Assembly: GCA_020055645.1 (NCBI GenBank)
Contig: CM034547.1
Coordinates: 5,270,001 to 5,334,000, forward strand
DNA from: Tomocerus qinae
Taxonomy: Eukaryota > Arthropoda > Collembola > Entomobryomorpha > Tomoceridae
Direction: 5' to 3'
Length of the DNA: 64,000 nt
The notes below the pieces were generated by a model. That model saw nothing but the letters and a program-made list of their open reading frames with translations. It was not told the DNA's origin and did not search any database. Made by a program: the position numbers and the translations under genes. Numbering within the stretch: position 1 is the first letter of the stretch; each line of letters begins with the position of its first letter. Shown piece after piece: positions 24,500-43,140 of the stretch.

Positions 24500-26711
24500 A
24501 ATTACTGTAAGTGAGCTAGCGTGTAACTGGTTTCATCTTGGTGCAAGTCAATCGTGTAATTTAATTGAGATAGGAGTTAAAACATTGTAAAGCCTTTCAT
24601 TTGGTGGTCTGTTTAATTGCAGTGTAATAATGTACATTATAATATTAGATATGATTAAGACGTTTAGTGCTATACCTAAACACAGTGATAGTGATACAAT
24701 TAGCATTATTGGTGGATATCATTGTTAAATGCTATATTACATACCAAACATAGTTTCATTAGTGTAAATTATCCCAGCTTGATTATACTATTAGTATTAT
24801 TGACTACGGTACAGTTATATTTAAATGTAAATGCAAATGTCAAGGTTTTATAATTAGAATTAAGGGGATTTGATTACAAGAAAGGTTCATTTTAATTGCT
24901 ATTCTAATATTGCTATATAAAAGAAAACATACACTAATGTTTGTAATCTTAATCAGGTACTATCAGGGTTTCATAATTATTCAAACGGCATTAATCTGCA
25001 CAAATATCCAACAGTTTCATTTCCGACAAGATTAATTTCAAATATTTCTCATTATTAAAATTAAAAAAATATTAAATATAATCAAATTATAACTTAAATT
25101 ATTTTTTCAGGTTCGATTAAGATGCTTGAGATATTTTTTGATATTTTTATCTATTGACCGGGCTATATTATAGTTAATAAATATAAATAGCCAATAAATT
25201 GAGATAATTAAAAAATATTCAATATGTTGAGAAAAATTAAAATGGGAAAATTATTTTCCAAAATATTTTTAATTTTTACAGATACTATTGTAATTTAATA
25301 CCTAATTCGAAACCCTTTAGGTAGAGGTAATAGAGACAAGGTGAAGGTACGTCAGAGAGCCAGCAAAATATTTCTGTGAACATAGGTAACCCAGTAAGAC
25401 GTTGTTGTTACATTACAAATATACTTAGTAGGTAGTATAATAAATGTTCAAGATAGACATATACATGTGTAAGTGCTATTAATACGAATCAAACTCACAC
25501 ATCAATGCTTCGCTTCCATGCATGCAACTTTCGCTTCTTATGTAATCCTAAAAATGTTCAAGTACTAGTAGTAGGAACATGAACAGCAAGGTGAGTTAAA
25601 TAGGGTTAAACCCAAGTTAAACCTTACTATACATAATAGATCTCTGAATCTCTACTTAAAACGAGAATACATGAATATAGTAATATCCTTATTAAAATAA
25701 TTGAATACTCAGATCTATCAAAATGGTGTAGAGCAAGGCTGAAAGACACACACCCCACGAGCTCAGCATTTTTAATTCGCCCAGTTTAAGTATATCAAGT
25801 ATATACGCAGACTTTAACTATTGTATTTACGAATACCGATGAATATTTTTAGTTTTTAGCACTCAGTATAGTGACTGCAAATTGCTAGTTTGCAGTAAGT
25901 GGGTATAAAAATTTATTATGAGCTTTTTTGCAATAAAACTTGGCAGCCCATTGTATCAATTTGATACGTTGTACGGCCTTTTACTATTACAAGATGCAGA
26001 AATACTTAAAAGGGCATCAAGAAAACAAAAACTGTATATACTACAATTATTTTTGTACCATTTTCTAATAATTTTCAAAATAAGTAATTTAATCAGCACC
26101 GTCTCTCATTCTTTCTAACATTCTTACAGCTTTTGATTTACTATCATTGGAAAACTGCACATAGTAATTATTGCTTAAGAATTTTTGAATTTGTTTTAAA
26201 ATTACAACACCTATGATAGTAAATGCAAGCAATGAATAGTATTAAACAGCACCCATTGAGCGTCATATTATATTACTACATACATTAAATAAAATATTGA
26301 CATTTTTGGCGTTTCTAATTCTTGAAGGAAAAAAATTAACAAATTGACAGTATACAGTATATCGCAATAGAATACAATATCGAATAGTATAGCGCAATAT
26401 TTGCAATTTCTACAAATAGATTTAAAAAGCAATTAGTAACACGTAAATTAATTATGAAGCTTAAAGTTTTGAAGATGGAAATAAATGAGATTGACATAAA
26501 ATATACAACAATAAAATGTAAAATACCGACACAAAATTGTTGTTAAATTAAGATTATGGTAAGGATTGAAATAATTTTATACCCAGTTCTTAAAACATTG
26601 GACACAATTTTAAGAAGAGTCAGATTGTATTCCACCCAGCAGATTTTTTCAGGAACTTTTTTATTATATCAAGCGAAAAATGTCCATTGTCCATATTCAT
26701 AAATTACTGTG
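24500..26711. other. Intergenic, no supported gene
   Basis: Very AT-rich. A frame at 25918-26118 is open for 66 codons but has no motif or splice context. It includes the upstream region of the GMC gene and the 3' flank of the CUB gene. Confidence 0.45.
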
Positions 26712-28433
26712 CTACTCATGTTCCCAAGAAACACGAAACCCCTTCCCAGAAATTGAACTGTCGCTGATGAACATTAAGACGAAATCATTTCCCTCTACTG
26801 AATTGGACGGTCCCATATTGTTTGCAGAGTTTCCACAGATCCTGAAAACCCAATCGTAATGTAATTTAAAATAGCTTTGCGATACTTTCATTAAAAATAG
26901 ATCAATTAGTTGTTTTTTAAACTCAGAAAAGCATTTAAGATACTTTGATCATCAAATATTACTAAATTAACTAAATGACCTTCTCCTGATTGGTTAGATT
27001 TTTAACAAATACGTATCTAAATTAATAATTTCCTTTCACCATCAATTTTTACTCGAAAATGAAGCCTTAATATCAGTCAGATTTTTAAGTAAAATATGCA
27101 TCGACTGTTGACAGAAACTAATGTTTCTGCGTATTCTTATTATAGCTCTTTCTAACTCCTCACAACCGCCAACCAAATCCCACAATACTTATGATGACTG
27201 ACACATTTTTCAAAAAGAATTACTTTTCTTTGAGCTCCAGTGTTTCCCGATTCATCACATAAATTAAAAGGGCGTCGTAAACACATTGTGGGTTGTACTC
27301 AATATCGTACCAGTCCAAATGCAATGTAAGATAATTTCCTCCGTAAGTGTATCCATTAGAAATTAAAAACGTTGACAAATCCCCATTTTTGTAATCTGAA
27401 TAATTTTCAGGATATTCAATTTGACCTTGAACTGTTCCAGTGTTAAAATCATAATGAGATGTGATGAAGGTCTGAGTCGCTGCATTTGTATTTGTATTGA
27501 AGGTCATTACAAATCCATTTCTGACATAAGATGCATCACTCGTAAAAACTACTACAGCCACTGATCCCCACATTGTGACACGTTCCATCGCCTGAGAATA
27601 CTTTCCACTAAAACAGTAATTTAATTTAGTAGTTTTAAGACTAAGATATTCTTGAAGCGTCTGATATACATAATATATAGATTTTATTTATCTCACCCTT
27701 AATATTTAATCATATGTTAGAATAAGTAGATGTTGGACTTACAACTGAACTGTTTGGTTAAGCCCTTTTTCGTCAAAACTGAAGACAGAAATCCAATCGT
27801 AGTCCATTTCGAAATTAGTAGGGTACTTAACAAAGTCGATATTCATCGTTCCAGGATGCGTACGAATTGTCCAGATACATCTTTCAAAGTTGTTGTATTC
27901 TTCCCCAACTTTGTAAGATATTGTTCCGGAATTTCCCGCAATTATCCCGCCACATGTTGTTATTACTGAAAATTAATCAGTAGTGTTATTCCATGCAGGG
28001 AAAATTCAAAAAATAATTTGTCTGTTTAAAACAAAACAAAGTATCTGAAAATTCTGCCTTTTATAAATTACAGTTTTAAAAGTGTACTTCAGTGGAACAA
28101 AGTTCTCCGGGAGAGAAGCGTGTAAAAGTACTGGAAATTTGGAAAGCATGAAATTGGTTTTCTCCATCCAGATTTTTCTGCCGTTTAATCTATTTTATGG
28201 CAGTTGAAAAACCCGGTTGATGGAAGAGAATTTTCTTGTGCAGGACCTGTTGCCTGTCCCTTTTGGATAACTTAAAGTACCTTGGATTTTCTACAATCAA
28301 GCCAATAATAGAAATGAAGTGTACGCAGTGTACCTGGTGTAGCCGTGTCGGTAGGTCTCCTTCCATAACTGCCACTGTGAGACAGCATATAGAGGAAAAG
28401 TATACTGATGATGCTGTTAGTATGGTTAGTCAT
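26712..28433 (-). CDS. Secreted two-CUB-domain protein
   Basis: Four exons, 28433-28334, 27965-27743, 27607-27224 and 26841-26712, frame-consistent; 278 aa. It opens with a signal peptide (SIISILFLYMLSHSGSYG). CUB1 (about 38-148) has the typical start CGG with Cys38, the second Cys63 in RCIWTI, and the strand FTSDASYVRNGFVMTFN. CUB2 (about 160-278) has DALLIYV, ICGNS and FISDSSISGKGFRVSWEHE, but its first cysteine pair is missing. Expected to be extracellular and to mediate protein or sugar contacts. No protease domain is attached, so it may be an adhesion or immune accessory protein. Function beyond that is unknown. Confidence 0.82.
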
Positions 28434-28505
28434 GATTCGTTATGGAAAAATGAACAACCAAAAATAGTCAAGTTGACTAACTTCAAATATTTTGGGTGAT
28501 ACTCG

Positions 28506-28513
28506 TTTATATA
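28506..28513 (-). promoter_or_regulatory. TATA box candidate for the CUB gene
   Basis: TATATAAA on the minus strand, 73 bp upstream of the CUB start codon, leaving room for a short leader of about 45 nt. It sits in a TA-repeat, so chance occurrence is possible. Confidence 0.35.
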
Positions 28514-28579
28514 TATATTCAGTAAACGACTTATACGTACAAATCAAATTGTACATTTCGTTATGTTTTATTTTATTGA

Positions 28580-28834
28580 CAGAACCGCAGCGAGGGGGAG
28601 AGCACCGGAGCAAGCACGTATCCAGAGGGGGGGCCGGGAGGACCCGGGCTCCCTAAATTTCCAGAAAAAGACGATTTTTTTGTCAAAAAAGGTTTAAAAT
28701 CCAAAAAATTTTAAAATCGCGAATATGTCTTCATTTTACCAATATAATTTGATGGGTAGCCCCTCGGTCAAATACCGGAGCACGTGCCCTCCCCGTAAAT
28801 CGATAAAAAAAATTTTTTCCTGGCTACGGCCCTG
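28580..28834. mobile_element. Degenerate MITE-like element (CAGggCCGtAGCcAGG ends)
   Basis: Left end CAGAACCGCAGCGAGG and the reverse complement of the right end CAGGGCCGTAGCCAGG match at 12 of 16 bases. The interior contains GC-rich words (GGGGGGGCCGGGAGGACCCG) unlike the surrounding AT-rich DNA, then poly-A/T tracts. Similar GGCTACGGCCCTG ends are common in invertebrate DNA transposons. There is no clear target-site duplication and no coding capacity. A possibly related remnant, ending GCGGCCCTG, lies near 34665-34810. Confidence 0.5.
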
Positions 28835-30142
28835 TTTTTGATGTCTATTAAATTTTGTTATAATAGTTTCTGATCCACACAGACGGGAAAATTTATTTTG
28901 CAAGCAAGGCAGAGGTAGTAGTACAAATCTATCGTTAATGTCTTAATTTAGTATGAATGTGAAATATTGCCCAATCATAAGCAGATGTGTTTCGCAAAAT
29001 CAGTATGTCAAAATGTCAAGTAACCATCGTCGGCTACATCATCTCTGTCTGAAGGCCTAGCTGGATTCTACATATTATGTAAATCGATAAAAATATGTTG
29101 ATTGATCAAAAATTGGTCATTTTACCCGTAAATGACATTTTATAAATATTTATCTTAAATACTATGGATGTGGAAAGAAACGTTATAATAAATATGATAT
29201 GACATGGATTATTATAGAATATTATGTCCTTAAGGTTTAATATGAATTAACTTTAGTATGAAAGCTATAATAATGGCAACAAAAATGTTTTTGTAGTAAC
29301 TACAAAGTTTTCATGAAGAAATAGAAATGATATTTTGTTACTTTTACAGTATTAAATAGTTTTATGGAGAGTATAGAACTTATTATTAGGAGTTGGTTGA
29401 GAAAGCACTACACGCTCACAACAAAATTGCAAATGCGCATGCAAAATGAAGATGAGCAGTATACTTACTCTACATACTACTATAAGTATACACTCTACAG
29501 TACGATTATAATAGACGTACTATAGATAGTTATAAACATTAATGTACCTAGTAGTAGTAGTATTAGTAGCTTCTAAACTGGAACTACTATCCCTAATGGA
29601 AAATGCGACGCAAATGACAAATGGATGGGGCGTCCTGACATAAATGAATTTTCATCCATGACTATCGGATACCGGATCTTAGATATACTTTCGGAAGGAT
29701 GCGCAAGGCTTGAACACAGATTCACAGATGGTCAGATTTTCTAGAAGAACTTGTTCTTAACAAGTTTCACAATTTCTTATTGAAGGTATTTGGTGATTGA
29801 AGGTAAGCTGAAATATACTTTGTATGCATGCACCAAGAATTTATTAACTTATTTGCATTTCACAATGTAAGTCGGTGACATTATCAATTATTTTACACAA
29901 TGCTATGTAAAAGTCATTGAAACATCCGACGACAGAAACCGGAAACTGCACCTGAAAATACAGATACATGATACATATAATTATGATCATGATACTTAAT
30001 TATGGTCAGCAATTGTCAGGATAAGCTATATGTATAAGAATCAGGAAAGCAAAAATGCTAATTTTCTGGAGTATTCTAATTTATTTTATTCAATTTCGTT
30101 TTTTGATAGATTGAAAAACGTCGAATATCCGGAAAAGCCAAA
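28835..30142. other. Intergenic; 5' region of the F-box gene
   Basis: AT-rich. A splice acceptor (tttttgatag) ends at 30109, so the F-box transcript probably has a 5' untranslated exon further upstream. No other gene seen. Confidence 0.4.
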
Positions 30143-31781
30143 ATGGACTCTGATCCTGAGAGAAGAAAGAGGAAGGCAGGATCCAGCAGACATTTATCTG
30201 GAACCAGTCAAAATACTTATGTCTCTCAAACAAATCCACTTCTCATTGACACGGTAATTATTGTTTCGGATTCTAATAAAGCGTATTAACCCTAATAACC
30301 ACAAAATTAATGTTCGTTTATTTATGTTATGAATACTTAGACAAGTATTTGGTTAGCTACTATAAGTAAGCCCTTAAAATAAGAATAGTCCTGCACTGTG
30401 TACTTAATTGCGGGACAAATAATTTTGAGGAAACAAGCGTTTTTGGAAAATTTTGTGGGACACTCAGCCCTAGCCCTCCTTCCCTGCCCTATATCTACGC
30501 TCTTGTGTTGTAATTAGACCTAGAGGAGGTTGAAAATGACGAAAATAAAATAATTTTAGGGAAAAAACCAACTCCGGATTTAACAATTGAATTAAAACGA
30601 AAATTCCAATTTCTAATGTTAATTCAATCCCTCATTACCTTTTCATTTCAATGTCCATTTAAAACTTTATACCCTTTGCTGGCTATTTTCTATCTGAGAT
30701 TTAATGTCTCATTGTAAAAACAATTAACTATTCCAAAGCAAATCATATTATAATGCAATTTGGTATGTTATTCAAGGTTCTGCGACGTCTCTTCAGTTAT
30801 GCGAATTACGATCAGCTGAAGGAGTACCGACTTGTTTGTTACAAGTGGAAAGAAATAATTGATCCGGTGTTCATTAAATCATCAATATTTGCTTCTCAGA
30901 ATTTTTGGAACTTGCCATCGGAACAGCTGTGCACAAACCCTGAAGATATTCAGTCTCTCTTCATGAGTATCAGCGAAGAAGTTCGTTTTACAGCGTTCAA
31001 GTTCAATGTCAATGTACTGGGGATGGCGCCTAGCATCGAGGAAACGTATGTGACTCCGAACAAAATGATAATGACGAGGTTGGAATTGCTTAACGTTCGG
31101 TTGGGGGATTCACGGGGTTATAGCATAGACACTTTGATTGGGCCGAATTTAAAAATATTAAAGTTGAGTAAGAGAAATGAAGCGCATGAAAATGACCCTT
31201 GGCGCGTGTCTCTAGATAAACTTGGCCGTATTCCTGAAATAGATTTGACGGACTGTTTAATTTTGACAAATTCAGACATTAAAATAGCTCCGAGAGAGTT
31301 GAAACTGCATTTGTGTAGATTCAAAGAAAATATGGAAGCAGAATTCAATAGTAAAATTAAAATTCGTGACATCCTTGACTTTAGCTGCTTGGAGAAACTC
31401 AAACTTCAAAATTACCGGTCCACGGATCCTTGTATCAGTTTTAGTGACTGTGCTAAAGTGGCGAAACTAACTTTAATAGAGGTTGTCGTTAATCTAGATA
31501 AAAAAATTAAGCCTAAATGGCTTACTTTAAGATGCAATCGCTATTTTATGAATAATCAGCGTATTCAACAACAATTTTTCTTAAATGATTACATCAGTAT
31601 GAAACACATTGAAAGGATTTTCTTGGATGACGACAGTTTAGTTTTTGACTCAGGAAAGACTCAGATGAGGGTTATGGGATCCGACGGAAGAATATTTCAC
31701 AGAGCGCGATATCATTTCGATACTACTCGAACAGCATGGGAAATATGGGAAGGAAGATCTTACGAATATAATTTAATATAA
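30143..31781 (+). CDS. F-box protein
   Basis: Two exons, 30143-30253 and 30777-31781, joined in phase 0; 371 aa. The N-terminus is basic (PERRKRKAGSSRH), a possible nuclear signal. The F-box spans the junction: NPLLIDT joins VLRRLFSYANYDQLKEYRLV, followed by CYKWKEIIDP (about residues 31-67). F-box proteins recruit substrates to SCF ubiquitin ligases through Skp1. The rest is leucine-rich (LKILKLSKR, LKLHLCRF, LEKLKLQNY, AKLTLIEVVV), suggesting degenerate leucine-rich repeats for substrate binding. The second exon alone has an in-frame ATG at 30753, but starting there would lose the upstream half of the F-box. The substrate is unknown. Confidence 0.75.
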
Positions 31782-34700
31782 TTTGAGTTGAAAATGAATT
31801 TTACATTTTGAATTGAGTTTATAAATCTAAATCAAGAATTTAAGTTGACTTATTTCAGTTAATAATTGAAAACTTTGAGGGAAAATGAGTTAAAAATTTA
31901 AATTGGATGGAATTGAACATTAAAATTGGCTGAGAATGAGTTGAAAATTGTAAACTTTGAATCAAAATATATTCTGCATTTAAATTTGGTGGGATGAGTA
32001 ATAAGACATTCAATTTTGAATGGTTGAAATTTAAAGAAAAGAAATAGAATATCCGAAAAGAATGAATTGTCGGAAAAGTTGTTTTTGATTTCTGGAACAT
32101 TCAACAATGTATATTTGACTTCAATGAAAGAAAAGGGGTAATATTTATCTTTGGAAGCAAAGAGATCTGCCTGGCAGAAAATAAATTGACACTTACATAA
32201 AATACAGACTTGGCTTGATATTTTGAACGTTGGGGAAAAGAAATGGACGTTTAGAAAAGACTGGAACAAAATATCAAATTACCAAAGATTATCCAAAAGT
32301 TGAAGAATATCAAAGTAAGCATCTCAAAACTATTTATGATGCTAAAAAAGTTTAAAAAAGAGTATAGTGCTATATAAATAATAGTAATTAATCATAGTCA
32401 ACCATCAAAATAGTTTATCATTAGTTATTACTGTTAGTCGTTGAGGTTAAACTATATAAGTTGATGATGAACATTAAACTGTCAATAATATTAATAGATA
32501 ATGCACAATAAGAAACCAAAAAGTATTTAGATATACGTAACTAGAGTATCATTCAATCGAAACATCAAATCAAAAGATATTTTGATGAGGGAACTTTTGT
32601 CAAAAAGAAAACTATTGAGACAAGGTCTACTTTTTGCCAAAAGGCTTACTACTTGCCAAAAATGTGAATTTAAAGAATAAGAACAAAAGTTTTAGACCGG
32701 CATTGCTGAGGAAGTGTTAGAAATAAGAAATGTGACTGGGGAAAGTCTAGAAAATTAAAAATTAATAAATAGATGTTTCTAATGTAAAAGCTTTTAAATT
32801 TTTTCCCGGCAATTAGTTCCGAAAATAATAATTCTATTTCAACATTGAATGGTAATTGATTCGAATCGTATTATAATTCCGGGTTTTCTATGTTCTTTAA
32901 TAATTTATTAATATATTTTCTTAACAAATCCTGTACAACTAAAGGCTATCAGTAAGAAAAGTACAAAGAAAATCTTGTAAATTAAACTTTTTATTAAAAT
33001 GTTTCATTTTGTCTACTTTAAAGTGTCAAATTTGAGTAGTTATAATTAATTTGCACTCGTCATTAAACCTTTAAAAGTTTTGGAACTTAAAAAAATAATG
33101 TATACGTAAATACGTATGTAATGTATCATGCAATAACCTATTGTATCAAAAACTCCAATACGCTTGATGTATTCTTGTATTGTATTAGTCTGTCTGTGCA
33201 AGTATTCAGGAAAAAGTAGATATTGTACATGTTAAATACATATCTAAGGTTAAAAAAAGCTAGTAGAGGTGTAGTCACTAAATTAACAAGTACTAATAAT
33301 AATTTAGGGTTAATCTGTAGTAGAACTTAAAGGCTACTGTTGGCCCATATCCTTATAAGAAGTGCTAGTATGTAAGTGTATTATTAGTAAGGTAACTTCT
33401 TCCTTACAAGATCTTCGTAAGATTGGAGTTTGGACCAGGGCTACAATTCTTGTATTTAATTGGAAGCTGATTGGTCTGTTGAAGAATAAATAATAATAAT
33501 AAGTAAATATATATCTGTATTGCTGTAATAATATGTGATATGTATAGACATTTCTTGGGTAAATATTAATTTAAGTGCACGTAATAACATACAGGGTGAT
33601 TGGAGATGAACTAGGACTTTTAAATTAGTCAAAAATCCTAGTTCATTTCCCATCATCCTGTATAAATTATTGTTGTAATGCTATTTTGTTTTTGTATAGG
33701 TATATAAATGCCAATATTCATAATATTATATTTTATTAATAGAAACAATGTCTGGTCCTAGTCAGTCTATCTAGTAGTTAATTATTATTGTTAAATGTGC
33801 TTAACCCCTGATTATTGTTTACATTAAAACGCTTTTTGTCAAACTGTAAAATGTGAATTAAATTCTGCATCAAGTTTTAAGCTGTATTTTTAGATGAATT
33901 CTTTTATTATTATTCAATTGGCTTCTGCTTGCATAATGACAATTAATTTGATTTCGATTTTGGATTTTGGTGGAATGATTTATGGTTTATGACTAATGAC
34001 ATTCCCAAATTATTTTATTTCTTTTACATATGCATATAGTTTATGACTTATTGGTGCTTATTTCCGTCACAACATTTTTGTAGATCATAAATAAGATTTT
34101 TGTTGGTTTTCGTCACAAAAACGGCTCCCAGAGAAGAACGGATAAAACAATTTAATTGCTAACAACGTGTATTTTACGGCAAAGATAGTTGGTTCGCCTG
34201 CATGATTCTAGGTTTCTAATTTCTAGTTAAAGCTGGATACCTCAGGGTTTCATTCTTTCGTTTTTTGTTATTGATTTTGTAATTAATAATTCATCTTGTA
34301 ACAGTTAATGGGATGCCCTAATAATAGCATGAATATATTAGTTACAGAACGTCTCAAAAAATCTGGGTCAGCCACCTTATGCATCAGGCAGTAGAATGAC
34401 GAAAGAAAACTTTCTCGGTTGTTGGAAAATGTACAAGAATATTATATAACGAGTATGCTTTAGCCAGTGAGAGGTTAAGGGGGTATCATTATTACAACTA
34501 AAGTTAGATTAACTGTACCCAGTTAGTGAGTGAAGGAGTTGATGCAAATGCAAAGTCGTCAAGCTGAGCAGAAGATAGGTGAGCGATGAACCCACTTTTT
34601 ATCGTATTTATTTATAGCTCTTTGCCTATACATGCAATGTCACAGAGTCTTGCTATCCAGAGTCATAACCACAGGCGAGGCACTCCCCCAAAATTTCCCC

Positions 34701-35336
34701 TCCCGAAAACCAAAAAATGGATATTTTGTCAAAATAAATAACCTGATTTATTTTTTTTGTCGTGGAGTTTGGTGTAGATCCCGAAAGTTTTCTTTTGTTG
34801 CGGCCCTGTAGTTGTTGGTGTTTTCCAGATCTGAAAGAAAAGCATTATTCTCTAAGTGAACGTAAACAGAAGTTCTTATCACGCAGTCACGCAATGCAAT
34901 GAGTCAAAAGAGTGCAATGTAACCCATACTAAGCATTATCTTATTAATACGCAATAAAGGGTAAGATAAAATTGATTTGGTTGAAGAAACTGGCTGAAAC
35001 TGAGATAGAAATGAATCTATAACCCTCCATTTTCTATAATGATATAATATTATGATACAGTAGTTTTCCACAATAATTATTAAATTACCGCAGTGTAATA
35101 AGGAACTATTTTCGTTCTTCTGTTTAACATTTAGTAGTTGCAGCTTAGAGTGAGAGAGGTGAGGTGAGATTCTTCAGACTGCTCGGGGTCGGTCGGGACA
35201 CTCGCTCATGCTCAAGTTTGTCAACACAAAGAAAATCAAAGTTCATTCTGACATTTCTTGGCGTCCGACTGAAGATGTGCATTGTAAATCTGTACCAGCC
35301 AATAATCGCCTTTCTTTAAAAAAGCTTTAAATCAGC
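31782..35336. other. Long intergenic region upstream of the ABCC gene
   Basis: No gene supported. The first 500 bases are rich in diverged GAGTTGAAAAT-like words, perhaps an old satellite. TTTTGCCAAAA words near 32600-32665 resemble the repeats beside the MULE fragment. A short hairpin element lies at 33590-33662, and a possible transposon remnant near 34665-34810. The GC-richer stretch 35140-35290 (GCTCGGGGTCGGTCGGGAC) is the likely ABCC promoter or leader. Confidence 0.45.
33590..33662. mobile_element. 69-bp palindromic mariner-type MITE or hairpin
   Basis: CAGGGTGATTGGAGATGAAC at the left is matched by the reverse complement of the right arm, CAGGATGATGGGAAATGAAC, and pairing continues through CTAGGA. 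Counting the outer A, about 27 of 31 positions pair around a loop under 20 bases. The outermost bases are TA on both sides (33590-33591 and 33661-33662), as expected for Tc1/mariner insertion. CAGGGTG ends are usual in that superfamily. The RNA could fold like a microRNA precursor, but no evidence of expression exists here. Confidence 0.6.
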
Positions 35337-41766
<6,430 letters not shown>

Positions 41767-41823
41767 TTATGATTTATTATATCCTTTGAGGTTTAACTTT
41801 CAATTAAATGTTACCAACAATCA

Positions 41824-41829
41824 AATAAA
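41824..41829 (+). terminator. Polyadenylation signal of ABCC copy 1
   Basis: AATAAA 58 bp after the stop codon, the first canonical signal downstream. Confidence 0.5.
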
Positions 41830-43140
41830 AAACTCATTCCAGCAGAATGTTCGTACAAAATTATTTACTTATCTAATCTCTTAAGTCTCATAATAGAAAA
41901 CGTGAACTTTCTACAGTAATTTATGGCGTTATCTTAGAAATACATAAAAATATTTAGTACAAACATCAAGAAATCAGCGAGTTGAGACAAGAGTGGTAAA
42001 ATACGACAACGAATAGTGTCAAGACAAAGTGTAAATACGCAGAAGTAGCATTGAGATAACACGAGAGTAGTCCGTGGCCTATCACAACACAATAAATGGC
42101 ATTGTAATGATTTTCTGGATATAACTTGAGTTTTGGTCAGCATTAATCTATACACAGTTATAAACAGAGAAGGAAAAGCTTTTATGCGGTAGTCAACACA
42201 AATTGAAAACAAACTTTACCATTAAGGTTTATTAGTAAACATTTGTAAAAAAATTATCGTATACATGGCCATATAATGCTTATGATAACAGAACTCTTCT
42301 CCTATTATAATAAATCTCTTTGCGTATCTACCTATTTGTATCTTACATATCTCAGACATGCTAATTTACTGGAGCAAATTATAATGCTTACATGTATGTC
42401 TGGTTTTGATAATTTTTACATGTAGAGATAATATACTAATGTAAGATGATATTATTACGATATTTACATTTTTATAAGTGCAAAACTTACCGAAGACGCT
42501 ATAAGATAGATAGAGATAAGAATAAATGCAAAGGATCGGGTGCTGGGTCAAGGTTTCGAATTTCTGGGCCAAATACAATATTCTTTATATTCTTTCTGGT
42601 AGACATAAATACATTCTTATGGACACTGGCTGCAGATTTCTTACGCATCAAACAATTGCAGAAGTTTTTTTTGAGTTTGATTTTTGACAATATAAATCGG
42701 ATTTATAAGAGAACTTAGATTTCAATTCCCAAAAGAATCTTTTGTCAAACAAAAATTATTTATTTCACCCGTATGCAAATTTTCGCCTCCCTGCAAGCAA
42801 GTCATTAACTTGTTTATGGGAATAATAATAATATCAAAACCAGTGGACAAGCTTTCAGTAGGAATCAATTTGATAGCAATTGAATTCATTGGTTTAAATA
42901 CTTTGTTTTAATTACGCATTTAAATAACCCCAAACGAAAGTCATCATTTTAAGTGATCTAAATACATTTTGATTTCCTTCAGTCTGGTATGGAAAGAATC
43001 ACCATCAAACAATCTAGTTATCATATAAAACCTTTTTTGAAGAAAATGGATTTTCTAAAATCTGATCAGCAAAAGTGCAATTCATTTTTGGAGGGCTATT
43101 AACTCATTCTCCTTGTACTGAAGCACAGAAGAGCTGGAAA
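41830..43140. other. Intergenic between ABCC copy 1 and the GTPase-MACPF gene
   Basis: AT-rich. An open frame at 42446-42718 on the plus strand has no motif, lacks splice context and is not called. Confidence 0.45.

Noticed and set aside
25918-26118. 66-codon hydrophobic frame
   Set aside because: No homologous motif, weak start and no flanking splice signals.
42446-42718. 90-codon plus-strand frame and its minus-strand partner
   Set aside because: Both strands open at once, no conserved motif, no splice partner.
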